Assembly (NCBI GenBank): GCA_964646815.1
Contig: CAZYFH010000002.1
Location: 124,001 to 188,000 of the forward strand
DNA length: 64,000 nt
From: CAZYFH01 sp964646815
Lineage (GTDB): Bacteria > Acidobacteriota > Vicinamibacteria > Vicinamibacterales > UBA8438
Reading direction: 5' to 3'
In this document: positions 35,162 through 44,340 of the stretch, in pieces
How positions within the stretch are numbered: the stretch's first letter is position 1
Layout: the number at the start of each line of letters is the position of its first letter
Made by a program: the position numbers and the translations under genes
Notes under the pieces: model-generated
The model's database searches: none
What the model saw: only the letters and a program-made list of their open reading frames with translations
Told to the model about the DNA's origin: nothing

Positions 35162-37489
35162 ATGCAGCGGCTTCTCCTACTCACGGCGATGATCGCCCTC
35201 GCCCCGAGCATCGCCCACGCACAGTTGTCCGATCTACCATTCGACTCGAAGTCGTATCGCTTCGAACTGCTCAGCGACACCCATCTTCGGCTGATAGACG
35301 AGGTCGAGCTATCCGGCGACGACAACGCATGGCAGTTCTTCGCTGATCAGGTCGACATCTACACGGACACATCCGAGCTGGTAGCCACCGGCAACGTCGT
35401 CTTCATTACCGCAGAGACTCGCATCGCCGCCGAGCGCGTCGCCTTCAATACCGCCGACCAAACCGCAGTCTTCTATGCCGCGCTCGGGTCGGTCAACATG
35501 GGCGACGAGGTCGACCGGAGCATGTTCGGGACCCAGGAACCGGACATGATGTTCTACGGGGAGAAGATCGAGCGCCTCGGACCACGCACCTATCGGCTCA
35601 CGAAAGGCGCGTTCACGAGCTGCATCCAGCCGACCCCGCGGTGGCAGGTCGTCGTCAGCTCGATGACCATGAACCTCGACCAGTACGCGCTGATGCGCAA
35701 CGCCGTGATCGAAGTGAAGGGCGTACCGGTCTTCTATCTCCCGATGATGTACTACCCGATTCAGGAAGACGGCCGGGCTACCGGGTTCCTGATGCCGACA
35801 TACGGCGCCTCGACCTATCGCGGAACCAGCCTCAGCAACGCGTTCTTCTGGGCGATCACGCGCAGTCAGGATGCGACCGTGTTTCATGACTGGTTTACCC
35901 AGACCGGACAAGGGATGGGCGGCGAGTACCGATTCAATCGCGGTGGCGGATCGGAAGGCTACGTCCGCACCTACTTCCTCAATGAGCACGAGGCGGAGAT
36001 CGCGTCGGGCGGCGGCACGACGATGGTCCCGGCACGGCGCAGCTACCAGCTACGAGGGCAGGGAACCCAACGGATCGACGATGCGTGGACAGCGCGCGGT
36101 CAGATCGACTACTTCTCAGACATTACCGTGCAGCAGACGTATAACAACAACATCTACGAGGCCTCGAACCGCTCGCGAAGCTTCTCGACCAACCTCTCAG
36201 GCCAACTCGATGCCTATCAGATCGGCGCGACGATCGACGTGAACGAGACCTTTTTCGGCGACACCGACTCCACGGAGTGGGGCACCGGTCCGCGCCTCAC
36301 CGCCGGGCGCGGCAAGAGCGCGATCCCGGGAACGACGATGTATTACTCATTCGACGCCGAGTACGCACGCCTTCTGCGGGTCGGCCGGAGCTTCACAGAG
36401 GGCACCACCATCGAAGACGACTCTGGATTGAACCGCTTCAACTTCAACCCGACCGTCCAAATCCCGTTCACAAAGTGGCCCTTCCTCACGCTCGACACGA
36501 CGGCGCAGTGGCACGGTACGTACTGGACGGAAAGCAAGGACGAAGGCCTCCAGGTGCCGGACAGCATCGGACGCAGCTACGTTGATCTCCAAACGCGGGC
36601 CACCGGACCTTCGTTCGTCAAGATCTGGGAAACGCCCGACAGCGGCTACGCCGAGCGGATGAAGCACGTCATCGAACCGTGGGTGTCGATCCGGCGGGTC
36701 AGCGCCATCGACAACTTCAACCAAATCGTGCAGCTCGAGGGCATCGACTCCGTCGTCGGCAGCGTCACCCAGATGAGCTATGGCCTCGACAACCGGATCT
36801 ACGCAAAGCGTCGGGAGGGTGGCCTCGAGGGCGTGTCGCGCGAGATCCTCAACGTCGCCATCATGCAGAGTTACTACACCGACGCGGATGCCGCGGAGTT
36901 CGACCGCCAGTTCAGGACCAGTTTCAGCGGCACCCCACCAACCAACTACTCCCCGCTCTCGCTCATCGTGCGGACCGAGCCAACACAGACCATCGGAGGG
37001 ACGCTCCGGGCCGAATACGACACGCAGTTCATGGCGCTGCGGACCATCAGCGCCGAGGGCAGCTACGAGGTCGGTGGATGGCTGGAGACGCGGGGAGGCT
37101 GGAGCCAACGGCGTTTCATCGAGGAGCTTCCCGGCTTCAACGACCCGAGTGGGCTCGACCACTACCTCAACTCGTTTACCGCCGTGCGGTCGCCGGACAA
37201 CGCCGTGGGCGGCGTGTACAGCTTCAACTACGACATCCTGCGGAGCCGCAATCTGATGCAGCGCATGATCGTCTACTACAATGCGCAGTGCTGCAGCGTG
37301 AGCTTCGAGTACCAGTCGTTCAATTTCGAAGGTCTGGGCAGCCGGGCACCCGTCCCACAGGACAGGCGATTTAATGTGTCGTTCACGCTCGCCGGCCTCG
37401 GCACGTTCGCCAATGTCCTTGGCGCATTCGGCGGCGGCGGCGGCGGTGGCGGTGGCGCATTCGGCGGTGGCGGCGGCGGCAGGTTCTAG
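35162..37489 (+). CDS. lptD: LPS-assembly protein LptD (outer-membrane beta-barrel)
   Basis: LptD inserts lipopolysaccharide into the outer leaflet of the outer membrane. The 775-residue protein has a signal peptide ending SIAHAQ. An OstA/LptA-like periplasmic domain follows (ELVATGNVVFITAETRIAAERV), then the LptD motif FTSCIQPTPRWQV and a long beta-barrel. Cysteines near residue 160 and in the C-terminal QCCSVSFEYQ could form the usual disulfides. The C terminus is unusual: a glycine-rich tail of about 24 residues ending in Phe. ATG 35162 starts the signal peptide and TAGAAT lies eleven bases before it. An in-frame ATG at 35081 is less likely. TAG of the stop is in CTAG at the start of a repeat. 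Confidence 0.93.
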   Translation: MQRLLLLTAMIALAPSIAHAQLSDLPFDSKSYRFELLSDTHLRLIDEVELSGDDNAWQFFADQVDIYTDTSELVATGNVVFITAETRIAAERVAFNTADQTAVFYAALGSVNMGDEVDRSMFGTQEPDMMFYGEKIERLGPRTYRLTKGAFTSCIQPTPRWQVVVSSMTMNLDQYALMRNAVIEVKGVPVFYLPMMYYPIQEDGRATGFLMPTYGASTYRGTSLSNAFFWAITRSQDATVFHDWFTQTGQGMGGEYRFNRGGGSEGYVRTYFLNEHEAEIASGGGTTMVPARRSYQLRGQGTQRIDDAWTARGQIDYFSDITVQQTYNNNIYEASNRSRSFSTNLSGQLDAYQIGATIDVNETFFGDTDSTEWGTGPRLTAGRGKSAIPGTTMYYSFDAEYARLLRVGRSFTEGTTIEDDSGLNRFNFNPTVQIPFTKWPFLTLDTTAQWHGTYWTESKDEGLQVPDSIGRSYVDLQTRATGPSFVKIWETPDSGYAERMKHVIEPWVSIRRVSAIDNFNQIVQLEGIDSVVGSVTQMSYGLDNRIYAKRREGGLEGVSREILNVAIMQSYYTDADAAEFDRQFRTSFSGTPPTNYSPLSLIVRTEPTQTIGGTLRAEYDTQFMALRTISAEGSYEVGGWLETRGGWSQRRFIEELPGFNDPSGLDHYLNSFTAVRSPDNAVGGVYSFNYDILRSRNLMQRMIVYYNAQCCSVSFEYQSFNFEGLGSRAPVPQDRRFNVSFTLAGLGTFANVLGAFGGGGGGGGGAFGGGGGGRF

Positions 37490-37508
37490 TGGGGCGAAGC
37501 CCCGTCTA
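37486..37508 (+). repeat. Repeat CTAGTGGGGCGAAGCCCCGTCTA between lptD and the nucleotidyltransferase gene
   Basis: CTAGTGG at the lptD stop is joined to a GGGGC/GCCCC hairpin and the GCGAAGCCCCRTCTA motif also seen before rluD and ridA. TCTAAT (37505-37510) lies 12 bases before the next ATG. Confidence 0.6.
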
Positions 37509-37522
37509 ATTGGAGACCGGCC

Positions 37523-38590
37523 ATGAGGGGGCTAATCCTTAGTGGTGGCAAGGGGACTCGGCTCCGGCCGCTCACATATACCAGCGCGAAGCAGCTCGTG
37601 CCCGTCGCCAACAAGCCCATCCTCTTCTATGGCATCGAGGCACTGGCGGCCGCCGGCGTGCGGGACATTGGTATCGTCGTCGGTGACACGCGGGCGGAAA
37701 TCGAGCATGCGGTCGGCAATGGATCGGCTTTCGGCGCCAACGTCACGTACATCGCGCAGGATGCCCCGCGCGGCCTGGCCCATGCCGTCCTGATCAGTGA
37801 GGACTATCTAGGGCACGAGCCGTTCATCATGTACCTGGGAGACAACCTCCTGGCTCGCGGCGTCACACCCTTCGTCCAGGAGTTCGAGGCGCACCGGCCG
37901 GCGGCTCAGATCCTTCTCACCCGCGTACCCGATCCGCAGCGATTCGGCGTCGCCGAGCTCGACGGGACCCAGGTCACGCGTCTGGTGGAGAAACCGAAGG
38001 AGCCGAAGAGTGACCTCGCCCTGGTCGGCGTCTATCTCTTCAGCCCCGAAGTGTTCGAGTCAGTCAAGCGCATCACCCCGAGCTTTCGCAACGAGCTGGA
38101 GATCACCGACGCCATCCAGGACCTCATCGACCGCGAGCTCGTGGTTCGTCCGCATATCGTCGAGGGGTGGTGGAAGGATACTGGCAAGCTCGACGATCTC
38201 CTCGATGCGAACCGCCTCATTCTCGACACGCTCGAGCGGCGGATTGACGGCGCGGTCGACGCCGCGTCGCGCATCGAAGGGCGGGTCGTCATCGAAGACG
38301 GAGCGACAGTCGAGAACTCGGTCGTGCGCGGGCCGGCAATCGTCGGCGCGAATACGCGTCTCGAGCACGCCTACGTCGGACCATTCACGTCGATTATGAA
38401 CGACGTCCGCGTTCGACGCTCTGAGATCGAGCACTGCATCGTGCTCGAACACAGTGAGATCCTCGACCTGGCCAGCCGGGTCACGGACAGCCTCATCGGA
38501 AAGAACGTGAGGATTTATCGAGAGCGGATCACGCCGTCCGCGTATCGCTTCATGCTGGGTGACAATTCAGAAGTGGGTATCCAGTGGTAG
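37523..38590 (+). CDS. Glucose-1-phosphate thymidylyltransferase, long (StrD-like) form
   Basis: It makes dTDP-glucose from glucose-1-phosphate and dTTP. The nucleotidyltransferase domain has GGKGTRLRPLTYTSAKQLVP and EKPKEPKSDLALVGVYLF. The C-terminal 120 residues form a left-handed beta-helix-like tail (VVIEDGATVENSVVRGPAIV), typical of the 355-residue StrD/RmlA-long group rather than the 290-residue RmlA. It is followed by a dTDP-glucose 4,6-dehydratase and a reductase, so the three genes form a deoxysugar pathway for surface polysaccharide. Confidence 0.93.
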   Translation: MRGLILSGGKGTRLRPLTYTSAKQLVPVANKPILFYGIEALAAAGVRDIGIVVGDTRAEIEHAVGNGSAFGANVTYIAQDAPRGLAHAVLISEDYLGHEPFIMYLGDNLLARGVTPFVQEFEAHRPAAQILLTRVPDPQRFGVAELDGTQVTRLVEKPKEPKSDLALVGVYLFSPEVFESVKRITPSFRNELEITDAIQDLIDRELVVRPHIVEGWWKDTGKLDDLLDANRLILDTLERRIDGAVDAASRIEGRVVIEDGATVENSVVRGPAIVGANTRLEHAYVGPFTSIMNDVRVRRSEIEHCIVLEHSEILDLASRVTDSLIGKNVRIYRERITPSAYRFMLGDNSEVGIQW

Positions 38591-38595
38591 CACCG

Positions 38596-39612
38596 ATGGT
38601 CAACGTGCTGGTGACCGGTGGGGCGGGCTTTATCGGAAGCAATTTCGTCACCTACGCGCTCGCGACGCACCCCGATTGGCGGGTGACGACGCTGGATAAG
38701 CTGACCTACGCCGGCCGGCTGGAAAACCTGCGCGATGTGATGGACGACGCGAGACATCGCTTCGTGCGCGGCGACGTCGCTGACCCCGCGGTCGTCAGGC
38801 CCCTCGTCGCCGAGTCGCACATCGTCGTCCATTTCGCGGCCGAGACCCATGTTGACCGGTCGATCCAGGATGCAGGCGCTTTTATCAAAACCGACGTCGA
38901 AGGCACGTTCGTGCTGCTGGATGCGGCACGCGCGGCGACCGCGCTGCGCCGCTTTATCCAGATCTCGACTGACGAAGTCTATGGCAGCGTCTCCACGGGC
39001 GCCTCGACCGAAACGGATGAGCTCCGGCCGCGGAACCCGTACGCCGCGAGCAAGGCGGGTGCCGACCGGCTGGCGTACAGCTACTGGGCCACCTACGATC
39101 TCCCGGTCATCATCACCCGCGCCTCGAACAACTATGGGCCGCGCCAGTTCCCCGAGAAGGTTATTCCGCTGTTCGTTACCAACGCCATCGACGACCGGCC
39201 TGTGCCGCTCTACGGCGATGGCCTCAACGTGCGGGATTGGCTCCACGTCACCGACCATTGCCGAGCGCTCGATCTGCTTCTCGAACGCGGGCAACCCGGC
39301 GAGGTGTACAACGTCGGTGGCGGCAACGCGGTGACCAACGTCGATCTCGCCCACCGCATCCTCGACCGGCTCGAGCGGTCACCGTCACTCATCCAACGGG
39401 TCGCCGACCGACCCGGCCACGACCGCCGCTACTGCCTGGATACGTCAAAGCTCCAGGCGCTGGGCTGGCACACACGCGAAGTCTTCGAGGACGGACTGAG
39501 CGCCACCGTGGAGTGGTATCGCGACAACGAGTGGTGGTGGCGCCCCATCAAGGAGCAGGATCCGTCATTTCGACGCTACTACGAAACGCAGTACGGCGGG
39601 CGGTCCTCGTAG
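38596..39612 (+). CDS. rmlB: dTDP-glucose 4,6-dehydratase
   Basis: This extended short-chain dehydrogenase converts dTDP-glucose to dTDP-4-keto-6-deoxyglucose with bound NAD. It has GGAGFIGSNFV, the catalytic STDEVYGSV and YAASKAGAD motifs, and the family-typical NNYGPRQFPEKVIPLF and GDGLNVRDWLHV. The 338-residue length is normal. ATG 38596 lies five bases after the stop of the preceding gene; a GTG at 38584 would overlap it. Confidence 0.95.
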   Translation: MVNVLVTGGAGFIGSNFVTYALATHPDWRVTTLDKLTYAGRLENLRDVMDDARHRFVRGDVADPAVVRPLVAESHIVVHFAAETHVDRSIQDAGAFIKTDVEGTFVLLDAARAATALRRFIQISTDEVYGSVSTGASTETDELRPRNPYAASKAGADRLAYSYWATYDLPVIITRASNNYGPRQFPEKVIPLFVTNAIDDRPVPLYGDGLNVRDWLHVTDHCRALDLLLERGQPGEVYNVGGGNAVTNVDLAHRILDRLERSPSLIQRVADRPGHDRRYCLDTSKLQALGWHTREVFEDGLSATVEWYRDNEWWWRPIKEQDPSFRRYYETQYGGRSS

Positions 39613-39618
39613 CGTTCG

Positions 39619-40608
39619 ATGCGTGACCCCGTCCTCGTGACCGGCGCGGCCGGATTCGTCGGTGGCCATCTTCTCGAGGCGCTGGCCACGCGCGAACCGG
39701 CCCGTCGCGTGGTCGCGTGGCGGCGGCCGCACGCGGCCAGGCGTGGCTCGCACCCTGTCCGCGCGGATCACACACCGGGCGCCATCGTGTGGCAGGACGT
39801 CGACCTCCTCGACCGCGCGGATGTCCGTCACCGCGTGTCCGAGATCGCCCCCACCCACGTCTATCACTGCGCCGGCGTTGCCGACGTTGGCGGCTCGTGG
39901 AACAACGTCGTCAGGACCCTCGAGACCAACGTCATGGGAACGGAGAATCTGCTGGACGCCGTGCGTGCGGTATGTCCGACCGCCCGTATGCTCGTCCCGG
40001 GCTCCGCGCTCGTGTATCAGCCGTCTGACGACGCGATCAGGGAGGACCACCCCATCGGCCCGGTCAGTCCTTATGGCGTGAGCAAGCTCGCGCAGGAGAT
40101 GCTCGCTCGCCGCTACACGAAGGACGGCCCCACCATCCTGCTCACGCGATCGTTTACCCACATCGGGCCTGGTCAGGACCCAGCGTACGCAACGTCGAGC
40201 TTCGCATACCAGATCGCGCGCATCGAGGTGGGCCAAGCGGAACCGACCATTCGGGTGGGCTCGCTCGACGCGCGGCGTGACCTGACGGACGTCCGGGACA
40301 CCGTAAGAGCCTATTACGCGCTCATGGCTTCCGGCGCCCCCGGCACGGTGTACAACGTGTGCTCAGGCCGGAGCCACCAGATCTCAGACGTCCTCGCAGG
40401 GTTGCTTCGTCTGGCTCACGTGCCCATTGCCGTCGAGCTCGATCCGGCCCGCCTTCGCTCGAACGACCCGGCCCTTGTCCTTGGCGACCGTAGTCACATC
40501 AGCGCGGCTATGGGATGGGAGCCACAGATACCGCTCGCCGACACCCTGCGCGATCTGCTCGATTACTGGCGACACGCGATCACGTCAGGGGCCGCTCCCG
40601 CACTCTGA
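39619..40608 (+). CDS. NAD-dependent sugar epimerase/reductase (GDP-4-keto-6-deoxymannose reductase-like)
   Basis: The 329-residue extended SDR protein has GAAGFVGGHLLEAL and the active-site YGVSKLAQE. The RSFTHIGPGQDPAYATSSFA and DLTDVRDTVRAYYAL segments are characteristic of Rmd/GMD-like reductases. With the two upstream genes it would complete synthesis of a 6-deoxyhexose nucleotide. Given its dTDP neighbours, it may reduce dTDP-4-keto-6-deoxyglucose rather than the GDP substrate. Confidence 0.85.
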   Translation: MRDPVLVTGAAGFVGGHLLEALATREPARRVVAWRRPHAARRGSHPVRADHTPGAIVWQDVDLLDRADVRHRVSEIAPTHVYHCAGVADVGGSWNNVVRTLETNVMGTENLLDAVRAVCPTARMLVPGSALVYQPSDDAIREDHPIGPVSPYGVSKLAQEMLARRYTKDGPTILLTRSFTHIGPGQDPAYATSSFAYQIARIEVGQAEPTIRVGSLDARRDLTDVRDTVRAYYALMASGAPGTVYNVCSGRSHQISDVLAGLLRLAHVPIAVELDPARLRSNDPALVLGDRSHISAAMGWEPQIPLADTLRDLLDYWRHAITSGAAPAL

Positions 40609-40700
40609 CGACGGCGTCATCTTGGTGCCCATTCGGCGAGGCGCGAATTGACAGAGCCAACAAGGCCGATCAATCATAGGCGAACATAACGCGAATATAA

Positions 40701-41726
40701 GTGATCGATCCGTCACCAACACTGTTCGACCTGGACCGCCGGCTGACAACGCGAGCCGTCGCCGACCGCGTGCGCGCGTCCGGTGTCGCCGGCCTCCGAG
40801 ACGCCGTGCGGCGTGGGGACGACACTCGCTATCAAGAAGTCGTGTGCCGTACGGCGCTCAACAAAGTCTCCGGCATGCCGTTCGGCTGGACGCTGAATCC
40901 CTATCGGGGCTGCACGCACGGCTGTCACTTCTGCTTCGCACGGCGGTATCAGACGCAGTTCGAGTTGGGACCCGGCGACGATTTCTCGTCGCTCGTGCTG
41001 GTGAAGGTGAACTTCCCGGAGGTCCTGGCCGCGGAGCTAGCCCGACCGACATGGCGCGCAGCCTCGGTTGCCTTCGGCACGGCGACCGATCCGTATCAGC
41101 CGATTGAGGGCCGAACCCGGATCACGCGCCGATCCCTCAAAGTGCTGTGTGGACGTCCGACGCCCATCGGCCTCATCACGAGGGGGCCACTGGTCGTCCG
41201 CGACGCGGACGTGTTGGCCGAGCTAGCGGCGAAGACGTCTGTCACGGTCACGTTCAGCATCCCGACGGTAGACGAAGACGCGTGGCAGCGGCTGGAGCCG
41301 GGCACCGCACACCCCCTGCAGCGTCTCCGGGCGGTCAACGCGCTGGCGAAGGCCGGCGTCGACACCGGCGTGCTAATGGCGCCAATCGTACCCGGACTTA
41401 GCTCCCACCCCTCCAAGCTTGAGCGTACCGTGAAAGCCATCGTGGACCACGGCGCGGGGTACGTCGGCGCAATGCTGCTCCACCTCGAAGGCGGCACGCG
41501 CCAGCACTTTCTCGACTTCCTCTCGCGCGAGTACCCGCACATGGTCGAGAGATACGGCCGCCTCTATGCCGGCAAACACGCGTCGGTGGCGTATCGGCGG
41601 CAGTTCCGCGCCGTGATGGGCACGCTGAAGACCCGGTATGGAGTCACCGCCCGCCCAGCCTCAGCGACGCCACAACCGGCTGCTCCCGCAGGATCGTCGT
41701 CGCTGCAGCGTCGCTTCTCGTTTTGA
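40701..41726 (+). CDS. Radical SAM protein, Rv2578c family
   Basis: The 341-residue protein has the radical SAM cluster motif CTHGCHFCF within NPYRGCTHGCHFCFARRYQ. It also has GTATDPYQPIEG and VTFSIPTVDEDAWQRLEPGT, all features of the Rv2578c/spore-photolyase-like group. The reaction is unknown; no substrate can be inferred from the neighbours. The start GTG 40701 directly follows an AT-rich stretch (AATATAA). It converges on the broken htpX gene. Confidence 0.88.
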   Translation: MIDPSPTLFDLDRRLTTRAVADRVRASGVAGLRDAVRRGDDTRYQEVVCRTALNKVSGMPFGWTLNPYRGCTHGCHFCFARRYQTQFELGPGDDFSSLVLVKVNFPEVLAAELARPTWRAASVAFGTATDPYQPIEGRTRITRRSLKVLCGRPTPIGLITRGPLVVRDADVLAELAAKTSVTVTFSIPTVDEDAWQRLEPGTAHPLQRLRAVNALAKAGVDTGVLMAPIVPGLSSHPSKLERTVKAIVDHGAGYVGAMLLHLEGGTRQHFLDFLSREYPHMVERYGRLYAGKHASVAYRRQFRAVMGTLKTRYGVTARPASATPQPAAPAGSSSLQRRFSF

Positions 41727-41756
41727 GCGGTGTCACGCGGGCCCAGATGTGAACGG

Positions 41757-42593
41757 TCAGAAAGTGCCGAGGAGCGCCCGAATGCGCTGCTCGGTCGGCG
41801 GGTGCGTGCTGAAGAGCGACAACACGCCCCGGCCCGAGAGCGGCATCACGAAAAACATGTGCGCCGTCGCCGGGTTCGCGTCGAGCGGCACCCGCTTTGC
41901 TGCGGCGTCGATCTTACGAAATGCATCGGCGAGGATGTAGCGGCTCCCGACGATCTGCGCGGCACGGCGGTCAGCGGAAAACTCGCGCGAGCGGAACATC
42001 GCGGCCTGGATCAACATTGCCGCGAGCGGTGTGACAACGATGGTCGCGAGCAGCGCGATCGGGTTGCAGCCACGATCGTCACGTCCGCCGAAGCCGCCGA
42101 AGATCGCCGAGAACTGCGCAAAGCGCGCGACCATCATAATCGTTGCCGCGACCGTGGCTGTCACGGAGCTGATCAGGATGTCGCGGTGCTCGACGTGCGC
42201 CAGCTCGTGCGCGATCACGCCTTCGAGCTCCGTCTCGCTGAGCAGACGCATGACGCCCTCGGTCGCCGCCACGGCCGCGTGCTACGGGTTCCGGCCGGTC
42301 GCAAACGCGTTGGGAGAGTCAGTCGGAATCACATACGCCTTGGGTGTCGGTAGCTGCGCCTCGCGCGCCAGATGCTCGGTCATCCGGTTGAGCGGATGCT
42401 CCGGACCCACCGGCTGCGCCTTGTACATCCTGAGGACCAGCTTGTCGGAGAACCAGTAGGAGCCGAAGTTCATGGCGACCGCAATGACGAACGCGAGTAC
42501 CAATCCATTGACGCCGCCCAGCAGATCGCCGACCACGAGCAGCACGCCGCTGAGCAGTCCGTGCAGCGCGACGGTCTTAACCGTGTTCCCCAT
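41757..42593 (-). pseudogene. htpX: M48 protease HtpX interrupted by an in-frame amber codon
   Basis: HtpX is an inner-membrane zinc protease for membrane-protein quality control. All parts are present in one frame. Two N-terminal membrane helices lead to NAFATGRNP at residue 103; a TAG codon follows at 42282-42284, and the frame continues HAAVAATEGVMRLL. The zinc motif HELAHVEHRD and the third ligand in SREFSADRRAAQIVG are also intact. The stop replaces the variable residue between NP and H, where relatives have Lys, Glu or Gln. Without read-through or internal restart the active site is lost. Either a recent nonsense mutation or an error. Confidence 0.85.
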
Positions 42594-42607
42594 GTATCAT
42601 CCTGACG

Positions 42608-43744
42608 CTACAAAGCGTCGAATCGCTCGATCAATCCGGCCAGCAGCGCGGCGCGCCACGTCAAGTGCTCGATCTCGACATGCTCGTGCAAGGCATGCGC
42701 TCCGCCCCCAACCGCACCGAGGCCGTCAAGTGTTGGGACCCCCAGCGCGGCGGTGAAGTTCCCGTCCGAGCCGCCTCCCGTTGATCCCTCACCGAGGGGG
42801 CGCCCCAGTTCGCCGGCAAGCGTCTGAGCGCGTTCGTAGAGTCGCGCGACGGCCGGGGTCCGTTCGAGCGGCGGACGCGAGAACCCGCCATTGACCTGCA
42901 ACGAGGTCCCGTCGAGGGTCGGTTGCAGCGCACGTATCGCCTCCTCAGCCCGCCGAGCGTCATCGCGGGTGACCGCGCGCACATCGATAACGGCTCGGGC
43001 GTGTTCCGCGATAACGTTGGGACGTTCGCCGCCTTCGATGAGGCCGACATTGACCGAGACGCCACTGCCGGGGTCGCGCAGCGCGCCGAGGGCCGAAACC
43101 TGCAAGGCCAGCTCGTCGATCGCGCTCGCCCCCTGTGTCGGGTCGACGCCCGCATGCGCCGGAATCCCCCGGATGCGCAGCTCGAACTCACCACATCCCT
43201 TTCGACCGGTCTTCACCGCACCGCCAGGCAGGGACGGCTCCAGCACGAACACAGCGTCGCTTCGGAGCGCCTCTGCCTCGACGATCTTGCGCGATGACCC
43301 GCTGCCACGCTCCTCGTCCGCCGTGAAGACCATCACCAGCCGTCGGTCACCGAGGCGGCCGGTGGACATCACCGCCCGCGCCGCGAGCATCGCGATGGCA
43401 ATCCCCGCCTTCATGTCGAACACGCCCGGTCCATACAACCGGCCGTCCTCTTCACGCATCCGCATCCGCGCGACCGACCCAACGGGCCACACCGTGTCGA
43501 AGTGGCCAAGGATCATCACCGACGGTTGACCGCTCCCGATCACGGCGCGCAGGTGATTGCCGCTCTGGCGCATCACGATTGTCTCGACCGTGGCACCAAT
43601 CGCCTTAAGCCGGCGGCTGAGTTCCGAGCCGCACCGATCGACCGCGGGTTTGTCGGGGGTGGGTGACTCAAGGCGCGTCAGCACCGTCGTCGTCTCGAGC
43701 AGCCAGGCACGCTCGCGGTCGCAGAAGTCGAGGTAGGTCCTCAT
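42608..43744 (-). CDS. M20-family metallopeptidase (carboxypeptidase G2-like)
   Basis: This 378-residue cytoplasmic di-zinc peptidase has GHFDTVWPVG (His and Asp ligands), FDMKAGIA, and EERGSGSSR with the catalytic Glu. The dimerisation-domain GIPAHAGVDPTQGASAI and C-terminal GGGSDGNFTAALGVPTLDG (ending in a His-containing ALHEHVE ligand region) are also present. Members release C-terminal glutamate or hydrolyse acyl-amino acids. The ATG at 43744 is chosen because TATTAT lies five bases upstream; the longer frame upstream is low-complexity. Confidence 0.92.
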   Translation of the reverse strand: MRTYLDFCDRERAWLLETTTVLTRLESPTPDKPAVDRCGSELSRRLKAIGATVETIVMRQSGNHLRAVIGSGQPSVMILGHFDTVWPVGSVARMRMREEDGRLYGPGVFDMKAGIAIAMLAARAVMSTGRLGDRRLVMVFTADEERGSGSSRKIVEAEALRSDAVFVLEPSLPGGAVKTGRKGCGEFELRIRGIPAHAGVDPTQGASAIDELALQVSALGALRDPGSGVSVNVGLIEGGERPNVIAEHARAVIDVRAVTRDDARRAEEAIRALQPTLDGTSLQVNGGFSRPPLERTPAVARLYERAQTLAGELGRPLGEGSTGGGSDGNFTAALGVPTLDGLGAVGGGAHALHEHVEIEHLTWRAALLAGLIERFDAL

Positions 43745-43747
43745 GGG

Positions 43748-43757
43748 GCATAATACG
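43748..43757. promoter_or_regulatory. Bidirectional overlapping -10 elements (M20 gene / hypothetical gene)
   Basis: The bases 43749-43755 read CATAAT on the plus strand (seven bases before GTG 43762) and TATTAT on the minus strand (five bases before ATG 43744). Both start codons would be at or next to the transcription start. Confidence 0.5.
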
Positions 43758-43761
43758 TGGC

Positions 43762-44322
43762 GTGCGGTCGGTAGCAGCCCGTGATGGCGTGGCGATGCTC
43801 TTGGTCGCCGTCTCGGCGATGGCCGTGACGGTGTCGACCCAGCAGCGGCAGCCCGTGCCGCGACCGTTCCCGACGCCGGCTGAACCCGGCGAGGCGCGCT
43901 CGAGGCCGCCGCAGCCGACGATCCCGAGTGACCCCACGACACCTCCGGCGGAGGCGCCGACGGAAGCGACGCTCGGCGCGCCGGTCTATCCGGCGTCGGA
44001 GTATATAGCCTCCTACGACGCCGGCCGCGGTCAACGATTCTACCTGTTCGGCACCAATCAGTCGTTCGGTGAGATGGTCCGTTACTACACGGCCGTGCTC
44101 GACGACGGCGGCGATCGTGTCTTCAACGCGCCCGCCACGCACCAGTTCGAAACCGCGCGGTTCCGCGACGAACGCATGGACTATCGGCCGAGCGTGACCG
44201 TCAAGGATTACACGTGGAACGGCTCCGCGGGATATCTGAACCCAAAGATCGGGGCCGAACCCGAGCGCTTCATCACGGTGATCCAATTCACGACCGCGCC
44301 GCCCGCCGTGCTCGACCGATAA
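43762..44322 (+). CDS. Secreted or envelope hypothetical protein with proline-rich linker
   Basis: I do not recognise the family. The 186-residue protein has an N-terminal hydrophobic segment (GVAMLLVAVSAMAVTVS) suggesting a signal peptide or anchor. A Pro/Thr/Ala-rich linker covers about residues 28-75, and a globular domain follows with FYLFGTNQSFGEMVRYY and FITVIQFTT. The domain could bind a ligand in the periplasm. It is divergent from the M20 gene and converges on thiC. GTG 43762 is chosen for its -10 spacing. Confidence 0.7.
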   Translation: MRSVAARDGVAMLLVAVSAMAVTVSTQQRQPVPRPFPTPAEPGEARSRPPQPTIPSDPTTPPAEAPTEATLGAPVYPASEYIASYDAGRGQRFYLFGTNQSFGEMVRYYTAVLDDGGDRVFNAPATHQFETARFRDERMDYRPSVTVKDYTWNGSAGYLNPKIGAEPERFITVIQFTTAPPAVLDR

Positions 44323-44340
44323 CGCCGGCCCCGAGTCCCG

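Noticed and set aside
42282..42284. Amber codon as pyrrolysine or reassigned Gln
   Set aside because: TAG terminates many intact genes in this window and no pyl genes are present, so code reassignment is not supported; kept only as a genome-wide question.
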